A stretch of DNA of 64,000 nucleotides from positions 1,178,001-1,242,000 of the forward strand of contig NZ_JBAMHQ010000001.1 of NCBI RefSeq assembly GCF_037081775.1. Reading direction: 5' to 3'. The notes beneath the pieces were generated by a model. That model was given only the letters and a program-made list of their open reading frames with translations, searched no databases and was not told the DNA's origin. Positions 10,530-19,165 of the stretch are shown here, piece after piece; within the stretch, counting starts at the first letter, position 1, and each line of letters begins with the position of its first letter. Position numbers and translations under genes: made by a program. Source of the DNA: Haladaptatus sp. ZSTT2 (GTDB taxonomy: Archaea > Halobacteriota > Halobacteria > Halobacteriales > Halococcaceae).

Positions 10530-12239
10530 TTACCCGTTCGGTTCGCGGTCAGATTCGTTTTCGGTCGGTGCGTCCACATCGAGGCCGAACTCGGCTGCCT
10601 TTGCCCGCCAGAACTCCTCATAGCCTTCCACGTCGGGTGAGGCGGTCACGGTGCTCTCCCCCGCGTTCACGCGGCTGAGTTTGAGGTCGACTTCTTCGAG
10701 CAGTTTCTCACCCACGTCGTCGCTGAGTGTGCCAGTGCGCATCGCGTCCATGATGGCGCTTTTCTCGCGTTTGAGCACCTGTCGCTCCCCGATGAGCAGC
10801 TCCTCGCGATGGATTTGGGGGTGTGAGGTGAGCAGCGAGGAGATGGCCCGGTTCAGGTCGTCTTTCTCGGCTTCGTACTCGGTGGTGAACTGCTCGTACA
10901 CGTCGGGGGGAATGGCACCCGTCCGGCGGAGTTCCTCTGCGGCTTCGAGGGCGTTGTCCACTGCGCGGGCGCGCCCGACGAGCAGTTCGTACAGTTCCTC
11001 TTCGTCAGACCGGGTGACGATATCGAGTGCGTCGAGCAGGCGCTCCATCGAGAGGCCTTGAACGACGAGGCTGAACGCCGCGACGCCGAACACCATCGCA
11101 CGCAGTTCCTCGCGGAAGGGAATCGACGGCGGCAGTCCGAGGACGAGCGCAATCGGAATCGAGGCGTGAAGCCCGCCCCACACAGCGACGTGCTGATACG
11201 AGCGGGGGACTGTGACGTCGAGTCGCAGGTTCGTAAGCGAGAGCAGCGGGTAGACGGTGAGCGCGCGGACGACGACGACGAGCACGATGGCGACGACGAT
11301 GAGCGGGAGGTGGGTCACCAGTTGGATGACGGGCGTCTTCGCGCCGATGAGCAGGAAGATGAGCGTGTTCACGAGGAACGCCGCCGTCTCCCAGGTGTTG
11401 AAGACGGCAATCTTCGTCTGCGGGCTCATCGCGTACTCCGCGCCGCGATTGCCGATGAACAGGCCTGCGGCGACGGTGGCGATGACCCCACTCACGTGCA
11501 GGTAGTGCTCTGCAAGCAGGAACGAGCCGTAGGCGAGGATGAGCGTGAGGACGATTTCGGTCATGTGTTCGTCGAGGTTCGCCATTACGCGGAAGACCGC
11601 GTAGCCCGCCGCGAGGCCCACGGCGAGTCCGCCAAGACTGGCGATGGCGATGTCTACCCCGACGGTAGCGAGTTTTTCGGGCGTGAACAGCGCAGCCGGG
11701 TCGGTGCCGGTCTCGACGATGATGGCGAGCAGCGCAGAGAAGACGACGACGCCGACCCCGTCGTTAAGCAGGCTCTCGCCTTCGACGAGGATGGAGAGTC
11801 GCCGGGGGGCACCGAGTTCTTCGAACAGTGCGAGCACCGAGACGGGGTCGGTCGGGAGGATGGTCGCCGCAAAGAGCAGAGCGATGAGCAGCGGGAATCC
11901 GAAGGCGAACTGGCCCGCAAAACCGAGGATGAGCACGGAGATGATGAGGCCGGGAACGGCGAGGACGAGAATCGGGACGATGTTCGCACGAAATCGCGCA
12001 AGGTCAGTCGTCGCGGCCCCTTCGAACAGCAGGGGTGGGAGGAGAACGAGCAGAATCATGTCGTGAGAGAGTTCGAGACCAATCTCGACGCCGAGGATGG
12101 AGACGGCGAGTCCGGCGAGCAGGAGCGCAATGGTGTAGGGAAAACGCCCCACCTTCGCAACGAACACGCCCACGCCGGCCGCGAGAATGAACACGGCAAG
12201 CAGTGAGAGGAGGCTGGCTTCGATTCCGGCAGCAGTCAT
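10530..12239 (-). CDS. CPA1-family Na+/H+ antiporter (NhaP-type)
   Basis: 569 residues. The first about 400 form a 12-helix transporter. Diagnostic CPA1 motifs are LPPLLFEGA (about 67-75), ILPTDPVSVLALF (127-139) with D131, and EGESLLNDGVGVV with the ion-binding pair N159-D160. The last about 170 residues are a hydrophilic, strongly acidic cytoplasmic tail (DEEELYELLVGRARAV and following helices), common in haloarchaeal members and probably regulatory. It exports Na+ in exchange for H+ and is expected in a salt-in organism. Confidence 0.9.
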   Translation of the reverse strand: MTAAGIEASLLSLLAVFILAAGVGVFVAKVGRFPYTIALLLAGLAVSILGVEIGLELSHDMILLVLLPPLLFEGAATTDLARFRANIVPILVLAVPGLIISVLILGFAGQFAFGFPLLIALLFAATILPTDPVSVLALFEELGAPRRLSILVEGESLLNDGVGVVVFSALLAIIVETGTDPAALFTPEKLATVGVDIAIASLGGLAVGLAAGYAVFRVMANLDEHMTEIVLTLILAYGSFLLAEHYLHVSGVIATVAAGLFIGNRGAEYAMSPQTKIAVFNTWETAAFLVNTLIFLLIGAKTPVIQLVTHLPLIVVAIVLVVVVRALTVYPLLSLTNLRLDVTVPRSYQHVAVWGGLHASIPIALVLGLPPSIPFREELRAMVFGVAAFSLVVQGLSMERLLDALDIVTRSDEEELYELLVGRARAVDNALEAAEELRRTGAIPPDVYEQFTTEYEAEKDDLNRAISSLLTSHPQIHREELLIGERQVLKREKSAIMDAMRTGTLSDDVGEKLLEEVDLKLSRVNAGESTVTASPDVEGYEEFWRAKAAEFGLDVDAPTENESDREPNG

Positions 12240-12840
12240 TGCCGGGTCTTCTCGCGTCAGCGTGTTAACTTGGGTGGCCCCGGTGAAGGGCCGACGGCGC
12301 GCGCGCCAGGATTTTATTCAACCACATCATGACGTAATAGATCTATGTCCTGATTGGTTATCGTGGCGCAAGTGAGGGTGGCCGTTGCGCGAGACCGGTC
12401 GTGTTACTCACAGAGACTGCCAGCGTGACAGACCAGTCTATGCAGCTGAACTATTGGCATCCGGTGTGGGGCCACACGCACGACCGCAGAGGCAGGCAGC
12501 GGTGAGACGCGGCCGGGAAACCGAGCTTTCACCGTGTTTGTCCCCTCCGACACCCTCGGCCGCTGGACACACGCACAGAGTAGCGGCAAATCGCGTGTGA
12601 GCGCATGGTGTCCGAAGCCACAGAAATCCAAACCGAAGAGGTTGTGAAAGCTACAGAATCGCTAGAGATACCAACCAAAAAATAAATAGAACTATTCGAT
12701 TTTATTCACGCATTTTTGGCCAAACGTTCCGAAAATACTCCTGTCAGCCACATTTATTTGATATTGAGATACAAAATGTTGTGGACATTCACATTAGTGT
12801 GAGTATAATAAACACCTACTCGGACGAAGCAACCGATGGA
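12240..12840. other. 601-bp intergenic region without a supported gene
   Basis: The left two thirds (to about 12,640) is GC-rich and has complementary segments, for example GCGGCCG near 12,511 pairing with CGGCCGC near 12,558, and CGGTGA with TCACCG around 12,500-12,538. The right third is strikingly AT-rich up to the deacylase start at 12,841. A 26-codon frame MVSEATEIQTEEVVKATESL starts at 12,605 but is too short to call. An untranslated RNA is possible, but I recognise no RNase P or SRP RNA core. Confidence 0.35.
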
Positions 12841-13947
12841 ATGTCAGATACGAACTATCCTCGAAGAGCAGTTCTTGCGATGGCTGGGGTTGCGCTTGGT
12901 GGCGCGAGCCTCATCCGGGCAACTGGAAGTGCGAATGCAGCTACTCGTGAATCATTTTTACTCCTCGAAGGCACCGAACACGAGACGGAAGTGTTCGTCA
13001 CCCAAGGTGAAGCAGACGGCCCGACCGTCCTCGTGATTGGTGGCATCCACGGGAACGAAACGGCAGGCTACGAAGCAGCAGCCGAAATTGCTGAGTGGGA
13101 CATCGAGTCTGGAACGCTTGTGACGATTCCCCGCGCGAACGAGGTCGCAATCAGCAACGACTCGCGAATCGGTGACGGCGGCGACCTGAACCGACAGTTC
13201 CCGACCGGCGAAGAGCCAACGACAGCCCTCGCACGCGCGATCTGGAGCGTCGTTGAAGAGTACGAACCAGGCACGGTTCTCGACCTCCACGAGTCACAGG
13301 AAATCTACGACGGCAGCGACTTAGACGGCGTGGGACAGACCGTGTTCCACTCAGACGGCGAGACGGCCACGCGTGACGCAGAAGACGCCGTCAACTTCGT
13401 GAACAACAACTACATCGACGACAGCACGTACAACTTCAAACTCGGCGGTTTCTCCAGCCCCGATACCGACCCGAGCGGCTTGTTCGTCCACAAAGCCGCA
13501 CGCGATGCCGGTGCGGACTCCTTCCTCGTCGAAACCCTCTCTACGGACATCGCTCTCGACACTCGAATTGAGTGGCACAGCGTGATTACCCGCCGCGTGA
13601 CCGGCGAAGAACTGTTCGCAGGCGACGAATCCACCCCGACGCCGACACCCGAACCGGAGCCGAAACCAGAACCCCCAACGGCGAAAATTACGACTGATCC
13701 AGCGAACGCAACCGACGTGACCCTCGAAGAGGACACGACCGTCCAACTCGATGCCTCCGGCTCTGAAGCCGGAAGCAGTGAAATCGTCAAATTCGCGTGG
13801 GACCTCACCGGTGACGGCGCGACCGACGCGACGGGCGCACAGACGAGCCTGACGCTCGGTGAGTGTCAAAAGTACCCCATCGTGCTCACCGCGACCGACG
13901 CCGAAGGGATGACTGATACGACCGAGATTACACTCTCGACGCTCTAA
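12841..13947 (+). CDS. Tat-exported M14-type zinc deacylase/carboxypeptidase with PKD domain
   Basis: 368 residues from the ATG at 12,841, which places the twin arginines (YPRRAVLAMAG, residues 6-16) correctly in a Tat signal ending near ANA-A (33/34). The catalytic domain is of the succinylglutamate desuccinylase/aspartoacylase branch. GGIHGNETAG supplies zinc ligands H70 and E73, LNRQF supplies R118, and VLDLHES supplies H150. A Pro/Glu-rich linker near 265-280 leads to a PKD-like domain (about 281-368, FAWDLTGDGATDATGA). It acts outside the cell on an amide or peptide-like bond; the substrate is unknown. The in-frame start 20 codons upstream would bury the Tat motif and is rejected. Confidence 0.82.
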   Translation: MSDTNYPRRAVLAMAGVALGGASLIRATGSANAATRESFLLLEGTEHETEVFVTQGEADGPTVLVIGGIHGNETAGYEAAAEIAEWDIESGTLVTIPRANEVAISNDSRIGDGGDLNRQFPTGEEPTTALARAIWSVVEEYEPGTVLDLHESQEIYDGSDLDGVGQTVFHSDGETATRDAEDAVNFVNNNYIDDSTYNFKLGGFSSPDTDPSGLFVHKAARDAGADSFLVETLSTDIALDTRIEWHSVITRRVTGEELFAGDESTPTPTPEPEPKPEPPTAKITTDPANATDVTLEEDTTVQLDASGSEAGSSEIVKFAWDLTGDGATDATGAQTSLTLGECQKYPIVLTATDAEGMTDTTEITLSTL

Positions 13948-13980
13948 ACGCCTCGGTGGGTGTTTTCGTGCGCGGTGGGA

Positions 13981-14280
13981 CTACGCCAGTCCCTTTGAGT
14001 CAATAACGTCCCAGAGCTTCTCGCCGTCTTCGGTGATGCCGTAGACGCGTCCCTTTCGTTGTTGCTCTGAAACGAGCAACTCGACGAGCGAGCGGCGACG
14101 AAGCTGCCCAAGCGCCCGCGAGATGTGTGAAATCGCGTTGTCAGAGTCACTGGCGAGTCGAGACGGTGTTGAGGGGCCGTCTGCGAGTTGTGCGAGAACG
14201 ATAACCCGGTACTGTGAGCTGATTATGTAGCTGACTTCGTCCCAGTCATCTACCGATTGTGTCTCCTGCGTCCAGCTCAT
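13981..14280 (-). CDS. Winged-helix transcriptional regulator
   Basis: 99 residues starting MSWTQETQSVDDWDEVSYII. The pattern of the ArsR/MarR-like haloarchaeal winged helix is clear: an SQYRVIVLAQLADG helix, a recognition helix around NAISHISRALGQLRRRSLVELL, and a wing QRKGRVYGITEDGEKLWDVI. No ligand domain is present. A GTG nine codons upstream (14,307) is an alternative start. It ends 33 bp from the convergent deacylase gene; its targets are not indicated by the sequence. Confidence 0.75.
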   Translation of the reverse strand: MSWTQETQSVDDWDEVSYIISSQYRVIVLAQLADGPSTPSRLASDSDNAISHISRALGQLRRRSLVELLVSEQQRKGRVYGITEDGEKLWDVIDSKGLA

Positions 14281-14609
14281 TGGTTGAAATCGGAACGGCC
14301 ATCGCACTGCGCCGCACGTCGGCGTGGCTCCGGTGCGCAGGTACGCCAGCTACGTCTCCGCGGGTACTCACGAGCGCCAGACGAGGACGCCCTCAGCGGC
14401 GCTGCTACGTGTATAAGTCGGTCACTTCCCAGTTCGCGTGCCATTACGTGGGGTAAGCCACCGAAAATTACATAAATCTTCCGTCCGCAAATATTACAGA
14501 TTTTGTGAATGTCTTTCGTGATTGAGCGTGAAAGTTCGATATAACCGACAACGAGCGCCCAACACGACCGATTTCTGGAGAGTCAAAACAGTCAGGAAAG
14601 TCACCCATT
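14281..14609. other. Regulator leader and intergenic region
   Basis: 329 bp with no gene I can support. A TATA-like TTATAC on the minus strand near 14,413-14,418 would give the regulator a leader of roughly 110 nt. The part from 14,460 to 14,600 is AT-rich and lies downstream of the GT2 gene. Confidence 0.35.
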
Positions 14610-15641
14610 CTATGGTGTTTGTGACCGCGACGCAGGGGGCGCGTCAACACGCCCGTCTTCGACTGGCAACAGGGCCGTATCGAGGTGGTCGTTCGCGCGC
14701 TTGTCGAGAAGCATGCCAAGGGCCGTGAACGTCGAGATGAGGACGAGGCCGCCGAGGGCTTGGAACGGCCGCGAGATGCCAGTCGTGCCAAGGACAATCG
14801 AGACCAGCGCGAACAGGCCAACCACGACGGCGAGCGTGTAGCAGCCAACGACCGAGAACTCACCGTTGTTCAGGTACCGAACGCGGAGCCGCCAGAGGAA
14901 GTTGCGAAACAGCATCTTAGAGACGTTTGGAATGTACGTCGAGTAGCGGATATGGCTCACCTCGTCGCCGTAGATGGCGGGCATCGGCACGTCCACGACG
15001 CGGAGTTTGTAGACGTTGAGCCGGACGAGCAGGTCGTTGCAGTAGCCGTAGAACTCGTACATGTTCTCGATGTCCACCGTCTCAAGGGCGGTGAGCGAGA
15101 TGGCCGTGTAGCCGCTCTGTGGGTCGCCAATGCCCCAGTACCCGCTGGCGATGCGCGTGAGATAGGTGAGGATGACGTTCCCAATGTAGCGGAACCTCGG
15201 CATCGACTGGCGGTGATCTGCCCGCAGGAGCCGATTGGTTTTGACGTACTCCGCGTCGCCTTCGGCAATCGGGTCGATGACGAGCGTCAGCAGCTCTGGG
15301 TCCATTTGCCCGTCGCCGCCGAGGACGGTGACGATGTCGACCTTGTCGTCTCGCGCCCGGAGATAGCCCGTCTTGATGGCCCCCCCGACACCCCGATTCT
15401 GTCCGTGTTGGATGGCGATGACACGTTCTGCGTTCGACCCCCCATCGGTCATCGGCTGGGCGAGCGGCGTCCGGCTCGCAGAGACCGCGGCCTGAATTTC
15501 CGCCCACGTGTTGTCCGTAGAGCCGTCATCAATGACGTAGATGTGGTCGACGAACGCTGGCACTGATTCGATAACTTTCCCCACAAACCCCTGTTCGTTG
15601 TACGCCGGTATGACGACGCCAACTGATTTTCCTTTATACAT
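14610..15641 (-). CDS. Family 2 glycosyltransferase with C-terminal membrane helices (polyprenyl-phosphate type)
   Basis: 343 residues from the ATG at 15,641, which puts the GT2 opening SVGVVIPAYNEQGFVGKVIE at residue 6. VIDDGSTDNTW is the nucleotide-binding aspartate region and VLGGDGQMDPELL carries the catalytic-metal D-x-D-like motif. Two hydrophobic helices near the C-terminus (AVVVGLFALVSIVL and GLVLISTFTALGMLL) anchor it. It resembles DPM1/AglJ-type enzymes that load a sugar onto dolichol phosphate, though the exact role cannot be fixed. It is the last gene of a probable minus-strand operon FemAB-epimerase-GT2, 31 bp after the epimerase. Confidence 0.85.
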   Translation of the reverse strand: MYKGKSVGVVIPAYNEQGFVGKVIESVPAFVDHIYVIDDGSTDNTWAEIQAAVSASRTPLAQPMTDGGSNAERVIAIQHGQNRGVGGAIKTGYLRARDDKVDIVTVLGGDGQMDPELLTLVIDPIAEGDAEYVKTNRLLRADHRQSMPRFRYIGNVILTYLTRIASGYWGIGDPQSGYTAISLTALETVDIENMYEFYGYCNDLLVRLNVYKLRVVDVPMPAIYGDEVSHIRYSTYIPNVSKMLFRNFLWRLRVRYLNNGEFSVVGCYTLAVVVGLFALVSIVLGTTGISRPFQALGGLVLISTFTALGMLLDKRANDHLDTALLPVEDGRVDAPPASRSQTP

Positions 15642-15672
15642 CTGTAGTTCTCCGCTGTGTGCGTGTGTTCCC

Positions 15673-16617
15673 CTACTCCGCGAGCTGTTCGCGCTGGTTC
15701 GTTGCGACGAGACGTCGCAGTCCGTCGTCGAGTGCGACCTGCGGGTCGTATCCGAGGTGGTCGCGAGCCCGCGAGATGTCGGCACAACTGTGCTGAATGT
15801 CGCCCGTTCGTGCGTCGGTAAACTGAATCTCCGCCCGCAGGCCGGTCGCCTCACGAATCAGCGTCGCGAGGTCGAGAATCGAGAGCGCCACGCCCGTCCC
15901 AACGTTGAACGCCTCGCCCGTGTGGTCGGTGGTCGCCGCGAGCAGGTTTGCCTGCACCACATCATCGACGTGGACGAAATCACGAGTCTGCGAGCCATCG
16001 CCGTGGACGACGAGTGGCTTGCCGTTGGTGGCGCGGTCGACAAACGTACTGATGACGCCGCTGTAATCTCCCGCAGTCTGGCGCGGGCCGTAGACGTTGA
16101 AGTAGCGTAGCGCAACCGTGTCCAACCCGTAGAGCCGGTTGTAGGCGCGGGCGTAGTGGTCGCCTGCGAGCTTGTCGATGCCGTACGGTGAGTCGGGCGC
16201 GGTGGGCGCGTCTTCGGTGATAGGCACCGTTTCGGGTGCGCCGTAGATGGCCGCACTCGATGCCGTCACGACGCGAGCGTCGTTCTCGCGGGCCGCTTCG
16301 AGGACGGCGACGGTGGCGTTCGCGTTCACGAGATTGCTGAAGTACGGCGCTTCGACCGAGCCTTTGACGCTCACGAAGCCCGCCTCGTGGAACACGAGGT
16401 CAACGCCCGCCATCGCCGCGGTGAGCGCGCTTGCATCGCAGACGTCGCCCTCGATGACCGTGATGTTCGTGGGTAGATTTGCGCGGCGTCCCGTCGAGAA
16501 ATCGTCTAAGACGCGAACCGTGTTCGACGGTGCAAGCGCGTCCACGAGGTGGCTCCCGATGAACCCAGCGCCCCCCGTCACGAGGACGGTCTGACCAGAA
16601 ATCGGTGAGTCACGCAT
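15673..16617 (-). CDS. NAD-dependent sugar epimerase/dehydratase (GalE/WbpP-like)
   Basis: 314 residues of the extended short-chain dehydrogenase family. The Rossmann motif TGGAGFIG is at residues 14-21. The catalytic serine region is TASSAAIYG and the Tyr/Lys pair is in YGIDK. RYFNVYGPRQ and the HVDDVVQANLLA segment are typical of UDP-sugar 4-epimerases. It likely interconverts a UDP-hexose or UDP-uronic acid for the adjacent GT2. The start at 16,617 places nine residues ahead of the first strand. Confidence 0.87.
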   Translation of the reverse strand: MRDSPISGQTVLVTGGAGFIGSHLVDALAPSNTVRVLDDFSTGRRANLPTNITVIEGDVCDASALTAAMAGVDLVFHEAGFVSVKGSVEAPYFSNLVNANATVAVLEAARENDARVVTASSAAIYGAPETVPITEDAPTAPDSPYGIDKLAGDHYARAYNRLYGLDTVALRYFNVYGPRQTAGDYSGVISTFVDRATNGKPLVVHGDGSQTRDFVHVDDVVQANLLAATTDHTGEAFNVGTGVALSILDLATLIREATGLRAEIQFTDARTGDIQHSCADISRARDHLGYDPQVALDDGLRRLVATNQREQLAE

Positions 16618-16941
16618 TGTGGCCCCCCGACGAAGTGTAGGCCACCACGACTCGCTGTGGAGCGGTGGTGGGTGCTGTGCCTATCATCATACCAATACAG
16701 CGAATGGTAGCGTGATTGTTATATTCGGGCTATAACCGAGCAGTCTCAGCTTGAAAATGAAAACCATACCTAATCGAACAGGTCTTTTCGGTTGCCATGC
16801 ACCTGTTGGATTGAACGATGCGATGGGGTCTCGCGCGGGCGCAAAGGGACTACTGTAGCGTGGTACAACCGACGGGTAAGCGCGCATTACTGGTGGGTAG
16901 ACGTCGATTTCCCGTCCCGAATCGAGCAGTGAAAAGACCAG
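16618..16941. other. 324-bp gap upstream of the epimerase
   Basis: An inverted repeat CCACCAC (16,642-16,648) / GTGGTGG (16,665-16,671) lies about 25 nt upstream of the epimerase start. An AT-rich stretch at 16,680-16,760 probably holds the promoter. I see no gene. Confidence 0.35.
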
Positions 16942-17946
16942 CTATCGTTTAACCACGTTGTAGGCGGTCTTCGCCACGTCCATGAGCGGATTGTTGGTCT
17001 CGACGACGTAGTACGGCACGAGGTGCGCGCCGAATTTCGACTTGTAATCACAGAGGCGTTTGGTGTTCGCACCGACCATGTCGTAGGTGGTAATCGACGA
17101 GAGCGCCGGGTCTTCTGCCATGTCCTTGAGGATTGCCCAGTGCAACAGCGTGTTGACGCTCACGTTCTCGTAAGAGGCGCGCATCCCGCCAAGCCAGTAG
17201 TACGCCGTGTCGTTCGAGTAGAGCGTGATGATGCCGTTCAGGTACGCGCCCGTGCCGTCGCGGGCGACGTAGACGCGACAGCGGTCGCCAAGCGAGAGCA
17301 GCAGGTCGCGGACGTACTCCCACGAGAGGGTGAACGTCTCGCCTTGCTCTGCGTAGCGCGCGACCTGGTCGTCGTAGATGATTTTGGCCGACTCGATGCC
17401 TTCGACGCTGAAGGTCAAATCGAGGTCGTCGAGGCGGCGAATCTCGGTGCGTAGACTCCGGCTAAAGGAGCTCATGACCGAGTCGAGTGATCCGTCAGCG
17501 ACGGTGAGGTGGTAGGTGAAATCCGACGACACCCGAAAGTCGTCCCAGCGATACGGCCGTGGGTCGTGATACGACGGCGAACACACCATTCGCAACAGCG
17601 TCCGTGGGCTGTTCGCGTCGAGTTCTTCTAACACGCCCTCGGTGAACTGCTGGTTCAGTTGTTCGTGTTTGCGGCGCTTCGGGCTGTTTGGCATCAGTAC
17701 CGGCCCGAGGTGGGGAATCCCCATCGCGGGTGGCGGCGACATGATGGTCCGCCCGACCGAGCGGTCTTTGACGAACGTTGGCAACAGCGCGACCGGTTCC
17801 TCGCCGTTGAAGCCGCCAAACAGCTGCATCTCCGCTGCGGTGTGGTCGTCGATGACCCGGAGTGCCTCTGGCGTGTGAAATACCTCAAAGCCTGCCGCGG
17901 GGAGGGCTGCCTCCCACTCCGACAGGTCAAGTTGCTCTATACGCAT
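16942..17946 (-). CDS. FemAB/FemX-like GNAT-fold aminoacyl- or acyltransferase
   Basis: 334 residues with the double-GNAT layout of the FemAB family (lipid II interpeptide bridge enzymes and archaeal relatives). Recognisable points are the substrate-side segment SFSRSLRTEIRRLDDL, the central ARYAEQGETFTLSWEYVRDL, and the C-terminal AYYWLGGMRASYENVSVNTLLHWAILKDM with DMVGANTKRLCDYKSKFG, a common FemAB-like ending. Bacterial relatives transfer aminoacyl groups from tRNA to a lipid-linked sugar precursor. Archaea lack murein, so here the acceptor is presumably a surface glycan sugar. It leads the epimerase and GT2 genes on the same strand. Confidence 0.8.
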   Translation of the reverse strand: MRIEQLDLSEWEAALPAAGFEVFHTPEALRVIDDHTAAEMQLFGGFNGEEPVALLPTFVKDRSVGRTIMSPPPAMGIPHLGPVLMPNSPKRRKHEQLNQQFTEGVLEELDANSPRTLLRMVCSPSYHDPRPYRWDDFRVSSDFTYHLTVADGSLDSVMSSFSRSLRTEIRRLDDLDLTFSVEGIESAKIIYDDQVARYAEQGETFTLSWEYVRDLLLSLGDRCRVYVARDGTGAYLNGIITLYSNDTAYYWLGGMRASYENVSVNTLLHWAILKDMAEDPALSSITTYDMVGANTKRLCDYKSKFGAHLVPYYVVETNNPLMDVAKTAYNVVKR

Positions 17947-18193
17947 GTGAGTTCAGCCTGTGTATGCGTGAGGGATACTCTTTGTAACGCAGAACCTACC
18001 GGGAGAAGGAACCGATTACAGGCGATAGTTGTGCGATTGTACTACAAGAGCACCGACACGGAAAACCCTCGGTAGGAACCGCCATCAGCGCATAGTGAGT
18101 CCGTAACTATACTCATGGTTTTCGAACATATAGCTGATTCAAACTGATTGCTGTGTCGGGTGGTTCGTCGTCACAGCCAGAGAGTGATTCCAC

Positions 18194-19165
18194 GTGTTCC
18201 AAAAATCAATTAATAAGGTGTATACACAGACACCGGAAGCCTATCAGGAATTCCTCCGGAAATGGTACTACGTCCTCAATCCGAAGATGTCGTGGCGCGA
18301 CCGAAAGAAGACGCTCCAGACGACAGCTCAGTTCTCCGGACGCTTTTTTGACTGCCAAGAGACGATGCAAAAGTACGAAGCGGAGTTCAACGAGAGCATC
18401 ATCGGTCCGGCCATCTACCAAGGGATGCAAGACCTGCCCGAAGGGGTGTCGCTGTTCGATGCACACAAAGACGAGTGCGTTCGACTGTACGCGCTCATCC
18501 GGGAGTACAAACCAGCCGTCATTGTCGAAACCGGCGTCTACAGCGGTGTCTCGACGATTTCGATTCTCGCGGCGCTCGAAGCAAACGAGTTCGGACGGCT
18601 CTACTCGATTGACTACTCACACGTCCTGAGCGACGAGTCTGCAGCGGTAGACCCGATTACAGAACAGAGCTACTTCCGTGGCCGACCGTCGTGTGCAGAG
18701 GAAGGAACGCATGTCCTCCCGAAAGGCAAACAGCCGGGCTGGCTGATTCCAGCCGACATGCGTGACCGCTGGGAACTCATCCCCGGCAGGCCACAGATCG
18801 AGTTACCGCGGCTGCTCGATCGTCTCGGTGAAATCGACCTGTTCCACCACGACTCGTCACACGCCGCCTCGAGCATGATATTTGAGTTCGAACTCGCCTG
18901 GCAGTACCTGCGTCCGGGCGGCCTCATGGTCTCAAATCACATCGGCTGGAACGACGCATTCGAGACGTTCGTCTCTGAACACTCAGACGATTACGGCCTC
19001 ATGACGTGGCACTACAATCCCGGCGCGGACTACCCGTGCCCGGGTAGCAGTGGCTACATCGTCAAATCGGCAGCCAACACCAACGCCACCGACAGCAGCG
19101 GCGTCGTCCAATCGGTGGTGCACGTCCAGCCACCGGAGCAGGTGGCAGAGCCAGCAACTGACTGA
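18194..19165 (+). CDS. Class I SAM-dependent methyltransferase (Methyltransf_24-like)
   Basis: 323 residues with a GTG start at 18,194. The N-terminal 100 residues are helical. The SAM-binding motif I is IVETGVYSGVSTISILAALE (about 113-132), followed by LYSIDYSH. IDLFHHDSSHAASSMIFEFE and YLRPGGLMVSNH match the class I methyltransferase motifs downstream. Related enzymes modify sugars or small molecules in polysaccharide loci. The stop codon TGA (19,163-19,165) directly abuts the ATG of the Kelch gene, so the two are translationally coupled. Confidence 0.78.
   Translation: MFQKSINKVYTQTPEAYQEFLRKWYYVLNPKMSWRDRKKTLQTTAQFSGRFFDCQETMQKYEAEFNESIIGPAIYQGMQDLPEGVSLFDAHKDECVRLYALIREYKPAVIVETGVYSGVSTISILAALEANEFGRLYSIDYSHVLSDESAAVDPITEQSYFRGRPSCAEEGTHVLPKGKQPGWLIPADMRDRWELIPGRPQIELPRLLDRLGEIDLFHHDSSHAASSMIFEFELAWQYLRPGGLMVSNHIGWNDAFETFVSEHSDDYGLMTWHYNPGADYPCPGSSGYIVKSAANTNATDSSGVVQSVVHVQPPEQVAEPATD

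Noticed and set aside
11058-12206. 382-codon frame on the plus strand opposite the antiporter
   Set aside because: The translation is almost entirely Glu/Asp/Arg/Gly, the usual complement of membrane-helix codons on the other strand.
12240-12640. RNase P or SRP RNA gene in the long gap
   Set aside because: No GAGGAAAGTCC-like core or SRP helix 8 signature is readable on either strand. Only generic stems are present.
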